From: Membranipora membranacea
Taxonomy: Eukaryota; Bryozoa; Gymnolaemata; Cheilostomatida; Membraniporidae
DNA: 64,000 nucleotides
Direction of reading: 5' to 3'
NCBI GenBank assembly: GCA_914767715.1
Contig: OU612069.1
Span: 11,591,387 to 11,655,386, forward strand
Below, in pieces: positions 56,331 to 64,000 of the stretch (positions are counted from its first letter, which is position 1; each line of letters opens with the position of its first letter). Below the pieces are notes generated by a model. The model was not told where the DNA came from and did no database searches. It saw nothing but the letters and a program-made list of their open reading frames with translations. The position numbers were made by a program, and so were the translations under genes.

Positions 56331-58714
56331 TGAATTGTACTATTGAGTTGCATTGAGTTTAGTGTTCTGATATAATTCTGAAATAATTCTGATACTCTTT
56401 ATCTCTGCAACTCTTCTTCTGCAATTCTTTATCTGGTATTTTGGAACTCTCTTTCTTCTGGAATTATTATTCTGGTATTTTTGAGCTCTTCTTCTTCTGG
56501 AATTCTTCCTCTGGACTTGGCAAACAATGTAACTTGGTAACGCCTTGAACTGAGGAGAGCAAGTCAGCTATGTTTGATACTTGGCATCATCCATTCCTGT
56601 AGGTGGTTTAGTGACTGTTTCATGCTGATTGGTTTGCCTAGATAAAGCTGCTGGCTAGCAATTCACAATTTTGCTGTTTAGTAGGAAACAGAAGATTGGG
56701 CTGCCCCTAAAGAGGGACACAAGGCATCCTAAATCTTCATACTGAGAATGTGATATATACTAGAAAACTAGAATACATCCTAGATGTGAGGCCTATGAAG
56801 ACCTCCTGAATGTGAATGTGCAGGGAGCTGCCAAAACTGCACTGGTACTGGCCATTGGCAGTGATTATTTGATCCACTAGGCTGAGAAGATTCACAATAT
56901 AAGATTAACCTAGAGTGCTTTGGTTTCTTTATAGGTAATGTCTGCGTCCAACCAAGAAAAGCTCAAGCCTACATAGATGGCCTTCGTCAATAGCACCATT
57001 ATCAGAATTATTGTGCGCCTCAAAAGGCTCTTGCTGACATACTATGCCATACTATACATTTTATGCCCAACAATGGTTATTTACGCCTGTTTTGTTGGAG
57101 CACCGTGGCTTTCTTACCCTAAGCACACAATCAAATTAGCCCAATTAGTGTAATTATGTGTAACGTAAAGTGAATTTCTGAGTTGTGTTCCTTCTTTGTG
57201 GGAGGGGACAACTCATTGCATCTCACAAAAAATTCTAAAACAAATGATGGCTGTCTTATAACGATGGTCAATAAGAGGATATTTTCTAGGAAATATACTC
57301 AGGTTTAATGTTATCTAGATATTGGTTATAATGTTCTGCCACTCATCAGCAATATTGCCAACAATGAGTGTTGCTGATAAGCTTTCGCCCCTTTGTATTC
57401 AATAGCTGTGTACGAGTGTTTACATGGCTATCCATTTTGTTAGCTTTATTTCTGTATTTCAATTTTTCTATGACCAGCCTCAGTCAAGTCAAATGAGGAA
57501 AATCCCAATATGAGCATTTGTTTATACTCTAACAGTGGTCAGATCTTCTTCCATTAATACAAATACTTTCAGCAGTAATACTTACCAAGTTTTCACACCA
57601 CATGGCAGGATTAGAATGCGGACCAGTAAGTTCAAGATCCAACAGCTAACAGACTGAACAGACTAACAGCAGAAATAAACCGATGGATTGCAGCAAATTA
57701 TGACCGGCCATCCAAGTCAATCTCGCAAAGTCATTTGGTAATCAAACTGCCAGATTTTCTGATAAGGAAAACCTTTTGCTTCATAAATTTGACAAAAGCG
57801 CTAAGTTGACCTGTATTTGTAAATGAAAAAGTGACAAACAGTACATATTGCTGTCCCTGAATTCCCTTCTCTAGCCTTTGGCAAGGGAAGTTTCAATCAA
57901 TCAAGTATTACCTGCAACCTTACAGTAACACAAGATCAAACAGCTTTCCAATAGTCACTGAGTGTGTTTAGAAGTAACAAGGCTTGGCAGAATCTTATCT
58001 CCTAAATTTAGGATGAGATATGTACAGTTTCTTGAAGAGCAAGAGCAGAAGATTGGTTGTGTCTTTTTGCAGTGAAAAGTGACGATTGTTTGCTGCAATA
58101 TTATCCGTATCATGAGAGTCATCCTAGTATTTGGAAGTTATAAAAATAAGTCAAGTGGTATTACATTCATATATTGTGTGACAGAGTCTGCAGCGAATAT
58201 AACCTTGATATCCAAGATCAAACTGTCAGCATTTAGGGAAAAATTAAACATATAAGGAAAAATGTCTAAACCAAGCCTTTCTTCATCACAAACTTTGAAA
58301 AATTTGACCAATCATCAAACTTTTATTTTTGAATACCAAGGTCACCCATAACTTTATTTGCCTTAACAAAAAAAAGAGGGTGTGAAAACTCAAAATACAC
58401 TCAAAACTCAAAATCATTAACTGTGCGGCATCCCCTTTTTGTCCCCTCTTTATAGGTAGATAAGATATATGTAGTATATGTATGTGTGTATAAATTCTCA
58501 CGGAGTAAGGAAAAATTTTGAAATAATAATATTTAGAAGTGATTCATTATAATGCTTACCACATAAAATATTATATACCCCTGAGGGCATATAGAGCGGC
58601 AAAAGAAAGTATCTGTCCCAGCTGATTAAAACCTGACAGTACAGTTTCTTAGTTCAGATCTTCACTTTTGAGGTGGTCGTAAATATTTCACAATATGGAG
58701 CTACGGGTAGAAGC
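56331..58714. other. Gene-free spacer between the candidate exon and gene B
   Basis: Around 56340-56520 lie loosely repeated TCTTCTGGAATTCTT / CTGGTATTTTGGA blocks. Near 57240-57280 the text resembles 39495-39535 upstream of gene A. No supported exon. Confidence 0.35.
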
Positions 58715-61700
58715 TTACTCTGTCGTGGTTAGTTTGAAAATTTTAAAGTTTTTATCATTCCATCCAGCAACAGCCAGCTCATCATCTCTCACACTGATAT
58801 CAGAGCATATAACAGGTAGCTGGTCATGCTTAATCTCTTGCAGTTTTCTCCCTGTAACAAATATTGTAAAAAATAACTTGGAGTGCTTATATACATTGCA
58901 ACTAGAAAGTTAAAAATATTCATGTTAAGATATCATGAATATACCTAATATACATAAAAGTAATAAATCACCACTGGAATCATCCATTGTAAGTGTCCGA
59001 GTGACATCAAATCTTTTATTTATTTACAATTAAACATCTGAGACAAAGTCATTTACTTCACTAATCATCTGCTGAGAACTCATAGGTTTGGTACCCCATA
59101 TGAGATAATTTGATAATTACAGACACGTAAAGTATAAAAAATGTGCAAAATAAAAAGATAATCATAATGTTGTCATGCAATTATAACTAGACCTCTTTTA
59201 ATTTTTTTAATTAAATGCTTTGATTCTGGCATTTTCTGAGAGCTGATAATTACTGCCTATTAGTCTAATAATTGTCACAACCAAACCTATAGACAATACA
59301 TCACTTGTATGCTTAAACAAATACAACCTGCTTCCTTGTGGCTTGACTTACCTTCAGCACTTAGTATGTATATAGTCTTATTTCTCTGCCCGTTCACATA
59401 GATGAGTCCTCTCTCATCTACAGCTACTCCATCATCATTAGGTACCTGATCACATGACCAGATTAGTACAGGCTCCTCCTCCTCTCTCACTCTGTACTTG
59501 TTAATCATGGGCTTCACTTTGTACACCCATCCTGTGACAAGCAGCGACTCATCAGGTAGGAAGAGAAGGTTACACAGCACCTTTAGTCCTGAGAGGTGTT
59601 TAGTGGAGACAGCAGCTGATCTCCTGTTATACAGTTTGATGTTCTCATTATCCTTCTCTAGAGCAGCGATGTACTGAGCTGACACACTCAGGTAGTATGC
59701 TAAGTTGGATTTCTGGGGGAAAGAGAAAATCACCTCACTCTGCTCACTGGTCATGTCATAGTTGTATATAGTCACATTACTCCGGTACCTTGATGAGATG
59801 AACACTTCACCTCTGTACTCTGTTACTTTAGCTTTAGGATAACTCACTATATGAGTTACCTCACCACTCTGTCTGCTGAATATCTTCATACCATCAGAAC
59901 AGCCCAGCAGTATATCACCGCTCACACTGTGATGATGTGCTGTGACACATTGTTTATTGTTAGTGTCATGCTGTGAGATGAACTTCAGAGCTGACGGGGC
60001 AGTTGTTGATGGAGAAGGAGGTGTGTCTTTTTCTGATTTTGTTGAGTCTGGTGCAGAACTGAGAAAATCAACATCTGAAATAAATACAATGATATATATA
60101 TATTATTATAAAATGATATCACTTTAAATCAGTCTATTAGCATTTAATAAAATGTTTGATTAAAGATAAGATGACCACAATAGCTATTTATTTCCATGAG
60201 GAAAATTGAGAAGCTCTCTAGTATCATTTTTAATTTCTGCTATAGTGATATAGAATTGTATGTGACATGTAAAACTGTAATATGGAATAATGTACCAAAA
60301 GTTCACCCTAAATTCCTGCTGAAAAACCTGCGGGCATTAGGCTGTACCGGTTGGGCAATCACATAAGTTCGAAACCTACATTCTGCACAATGATACAATT
60401 TATTTTGATTATCGGTGCTCGAACACCCACAAACCGCTCCCCATGATGCCTTTATTAGATGACAAACATACAAAAAATACCAAACTCACCTAAGTGCATT
60501 TCGTCAATAAGTACAACAAGCTCGGTTTTATCTTTCTCATTCTGAATGAACTTGGATACTTTCAGCAGAGAAGTTTTCTCATCTATACTTTTCTCTATCT
60601 CACCAGCTTTCTTCTGTTTCTCAGCTAACTCTTTCTGCATTATTGTTATGGCCTGCCTGGTCTGATGAATATCTGTATTCAACTGTTTTAGGTAAGAGTT
60701 TTTTTTTGTCAGCTACAACACAAAGGTTATCATCATAATAATAATCAATATGCTCGATGAAATTTGAGTTACTTGAAATGGTGGGATATTATATTTATTG
60801 TACACCATGATAGGGGTCCAATGAAGTCGTTAGATCAAGCTTCTCGGATTTCACTATTAAAACCTAGAAAACAGTGTTGTCTCCTTTTATGATCAGAGAA
60901 AACCTCGTTTCAATCTTATGATAGAACAGGGATGAAAAGCGGGAATTTCAAGATGTTAGGAAAGTTTTCTCCCACCACCAAAGCTTGTCAAGACAGGCTG
61001 ATTCATAAACTTAAAACTCTTGTTATAAACATTGAATAATGGCCAGATTATTTAACCTAGATTTACTTAGTACATTTTTGGGACTTCTGATATGGATAAA
61101 GAGCCAGGTAAGTTTGAATATCACGGAATATCTTTGCACTGCTGAGACAACCTAGAAAGCTGTAGAATCACTTACTTCAATCTTTATCAGCTGCTGCCAT
61201 TTCTTCAGCTGCTCCTCTCTCTCAGCGATCAGGTCTTCAACTGGCTCAGCGCCATGACGATTATTCTGTGAAGTACAGCCTTTGTCTGTAGCAGAACATC
61301 TGATAAAAAAAGAAAATAAGCTTTCAAAAATCAATCAGCAGAGTCAAATATAGCTGAGGAATAATATATAGATATTATGAGTTTCAAAATTAGTAACTAT
61401 TTACTGAGGAAAATGTAAATCAGTCATTACCGATTGATAGGGCATAATCTATGAACGGAGTGCCCTACATCTGACATCAAATTCTACCTTATCAATGCGA
61501 TCAAATCTTTCTGAAGTATTTGGCGCCAAAAGAGAGCACATGCACATTGTTATTTTGTGGTGTTGTGTATTGATGGCAATTAGTAATACATCAATAAGAC
61601 CGATATTTTTTGTGTTTCATAAAGACATTATATTATTGCTTCTTGCTCCAAACAGGATACAGCACAAAAAGGATGTGCACAAGAAAACACTGTACCTACA

Positions 61701-64000
61701 GAGTTATAGTAAATAGGGAGTTGTCTTACATCAAGTATAGTTAAGACAACCCCAGAACATGACACACATAATCTGAATTCGTTGAGTTATCAACCTGGAT
61801 AGGTATGAGAGAAAGTGAATCTGATCCGGTCCCTCTTGATTGCAGAAAATGGTTATCAAATTTCCCGCAATGACAGTAATCTCCTTCACTTTGGTTTTGA
61901 GGGCACCAGGGGTGTTTTGTCTCAGAGATACAAAGGGTGTTAGAGCCTCGGGAAACCTCTAATTGGGACTCATCAAAAATTGGTTAGGAGTGCTAGAACA
62001 GATCATGCATTGGGTTGGGATTGAGAGAATTTTATTTGCTTTTCATGTTCCGACAGTTATTCCCATTATTAGGGCTGTACCTGAAACAGAGAAACATCTT
62101 GCAGTCTTGACACCTGGCTTCTACCAGCCTCTCTGTACAGATTTTGCATTCTCTTGTGGTGATCTCTAAGAAAAGCAACACAAGCTTAGTAATCCAATTT
62201 ATTAACTGTTCGCTTGTCTGGAAACTGATAGAGGTGTGACACAACAAGAAAAAAAAATTCAATTGCATTGACATTTGGTTGCACCATAAAGGTATTATAT
62301 ACTCTAGCGTTGACAATGTAGTGCTCAAAACGACCCACTGAATTATTGTGAAATCCATAACACAACTCAATCTGGTTGTGCATTGCTAGTGCCTGTATCA
62401 TAAAACTTATAATTGAGAACAAAGGTATTGGGCATGGAGATTTAGATTTTTTGAGTACTCATAGCTATTTTTTTCCAGAAAGTGTTTCATGTGACAACAA
62501 CACCATGTGGATCACTTGCAGGTGTTTTCACTTTTAATTCCATCTTGCAACAAGTTCTGGTTGTGCATGGAAAGTGCATGGATTGTGCATAAATCATCGA
62601 CTTTATCATTGAAAATATAAGAGTTGGACGTACAAATTTAGTTTATGGAACACTTATAGCCAGTTTATCAAAGAAATTCACATGTTACACCATTTACAAC
62701 ACTTGTAGGTATTTTTTTCTTTCAGTCAGTATAAAAATACATGAGCTTAAATTGCAATGACAAAGCTAGCTAGTTTCTGCCACTTGCCAGGCATTCAACT
62801 GGGTCCTGTCTCTCTAGCTAGTTGAGAAGAGTACAGAGGGTCTAATCATATACTTTTGTAATATTTCATCTTCAGGTACATATTATAATAGTAAATCTTT
62901 TACCCAATGTTATAGAGACCATTGGTCCAAATCTTTCTAGTTGCACACACCCTGCATTCTACTGAATTGTCCAAAATTCTACCCACAAGACTGACATGGT
63001 TATATAAATGCTAAGAAAGCCGATATAATTTCACTCTCTCACTGCTTTGAGATTTTTATGTTTTCAGATATTTCAGGTTTCTCAGCATACCCAAAATAAG
63101 AAATAATTTGGGGGGGAGTGTTGAACCCACAAACGTCGCAAACGTAAAAACGTTGCAATCTAGCGTTCCACTAACGTCACAATCCCAAAAACGTCGCAAC
63201 GAAGAGTTTTTATAACGTCACAAACCCACAAGCGTCGCACTTTTATAAACGTCGCAATAGCTCGAACCCACTAACGTCGCAAATGTCGCAACTCAACAAA
63301 AATGCCGAGTTGTCTTCTCATTAGATGCAAATTGGTGATGACGGTATGTTGCGAGATATAGATAGGAGCATACAAACTTAAAAACACAGTGGGGAATTGA
63401 ATATCACCGTTATATATTGTGATATGGATAATTGTTGAGTATTTTTCAGATTATTTGAATCATAGTTTTCACTTCCTAGGGTCTTTATTGTTACCTCAGA
63501 AACCATTAATGCTGTTATAAAAGGGACTCTAATCAACATCTAGCAGATATAGTGACATACCAGTTGGTAGAGGAAACAGATCTCAAAACACTATGGGAGT
63601 TGAAATATTGAGGATATTGTACCAATTTCTATCAGAGAAAAAATTTGAACTTACTAGGATCCTGATATAACTATTGTTACCTCAGAATTCATTACTGTTG
63701 TCTTTTACGGGATGCTTATCAAGATTTAGCACAAGAAGGGCGAATATCTGCATACATGTCAAGCTTGAAATATACCGTCATATTTGATATAGGCTATGCT
63801 TGAAGAATGCTTTTACACTACTTGGAATAACACAGATGGGAAAAAAATATTCATGAACCGCTTCATCTCTTCATGACCTATCCCTTATCTACTGACAAAG
63901 GAATTTTTACATCCTTCCCAAAATGCAACTTTATGGTTTTCATATAAAGTTTATGATAATGAAACTTAAACGGGATACCATATGAAGCATTAGCATACAA
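58715..64000 (-). CDS. TRIM-like protein B, exons 3-7 (5' end outside window)
   Basis: Minus-strand exons 62081-62165, 61176-61299, 60490-60712, 59352-60074 and 58715-58851 correspond one to one with exons 3-7 of gene A. Splice phases and lengths match (85, 124, 223 nt identical; the propeller exon is one codon shorter, the last exon one codon longer). All are open, with stop TAA at 58715-58717. They encode the B-box zinc module (ECKICTERLVEARCQDCKMF), the coiled coil and the beta-propeller. The propeller shows clustered replacements relative to gene A (for example IYVNGQRNKT against IYVSGLDNKT) while introns are also very similar, so it is a recent segmental duplicate that is probably functional. 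RING exons 1-2 must lie beyond position 64000. Confidence 0.85.
62285..64000. mobile_element. CATAGAG-family DNA element in the intron of gene B (runs off window)
   Basis: The same left end (CATAAAGGTATTATATACTC) and arm sequence as at 25675 in gene A, at the same position relative to exon 3. It was duplicated with the gene rather than inserted independently. Confidence 0.8.
63119..64000. mobile_element. GTCGCAA-repeat TIR element in gene B (left part only)
   Basis: Starts TGTTGAACCCACAAACGTCG after a GGGGGGAG tract, exactly as at 26508, with the GTCGCAA heptamer cluster. It continues beyond the right edge. Confidence 0.8.

Overview
This is an animal nuclear genome window: AT-rich, with multi-exon genes, GT-AG introns and very many transposable elements. 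The RING/B-box/coiled-coil/beta-propeller (TRIM-like) gene family and the overall style fit an early-branching invertebrate. A demosponge is my best guess, but the sequence alone does not prove it. All exon models were read by eye from frame continuity and splice sites.

Layout. (1) 1-1504 (+): 3' exons of a PIF/Harbinger-type DDE transposase cut by the window start. (2) 1804-3880: a long inverted-repeat element filled with smaller hairpin modules, then a minisatellite at 4.38-5.00 kb. (3) 5070-8895 (-): a complete-looking AT-hook plus Myb/SANT-like DNA-binding gene, tail-to-tail with the transposase. (4) 9199-17372 (-): a full-length but broken Ty3/gypsy retrotransposon with 5-bp target duplication ACTAT, gag, pol and an extra zinc-finger ORF3 downstream of pol. 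(5) 17.4-21.8 kb: tandem repeats and a LINE relic.

(6) 21845-38436 (-): TRIM-like gene A. Seven exons splice to one uninterrupted 517-codon reading frame with RING, B-box, coiled coil and beta-propeller. Its introns 1 and 2 are swollen by nested transposons. Intron 1 holds a 6.9-kb element with CATAGAG termini and a perfect 8-bp target duplication. Inside that lie a GTCGCAA-repeat element (8-bp duplication) and a 3.3-kb palindromic TTAA-flanked element, which itself contains a 5'-truncated non-LTR retrotransposon (8-bp duplication).

(7) 39.6-48.2 kb: two LINE copies (-) and three small TIR elements. (8) 48.2-52.3 kb (-): TRIM-like pseudogene C with exons 4, 2 and 1 only. It has a frameshifted RING, a lost zinc-binding cysteine and a 1.5-kb probable solo LTR inside exon 4. 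Its short intron 1 is the empty version of the site occupied in gene A. (9) 53.07-55.05 kb: another CATAGAG-family element lacking the two nested insertions, so it shows two more empty sites. (10) 58715-64000 (-): TRIM-like gene B, a close duplicate of the 3' part of gene A with exons 3-7 intact, continuing past the right edge.

The TRIM-like genes are presumably ubiquitin-ligase type proteins. The rest of the window is mainly a record of several DNA-transposon families inserting into one another. The paralogous copies allow the insertions to be ordered by eye.
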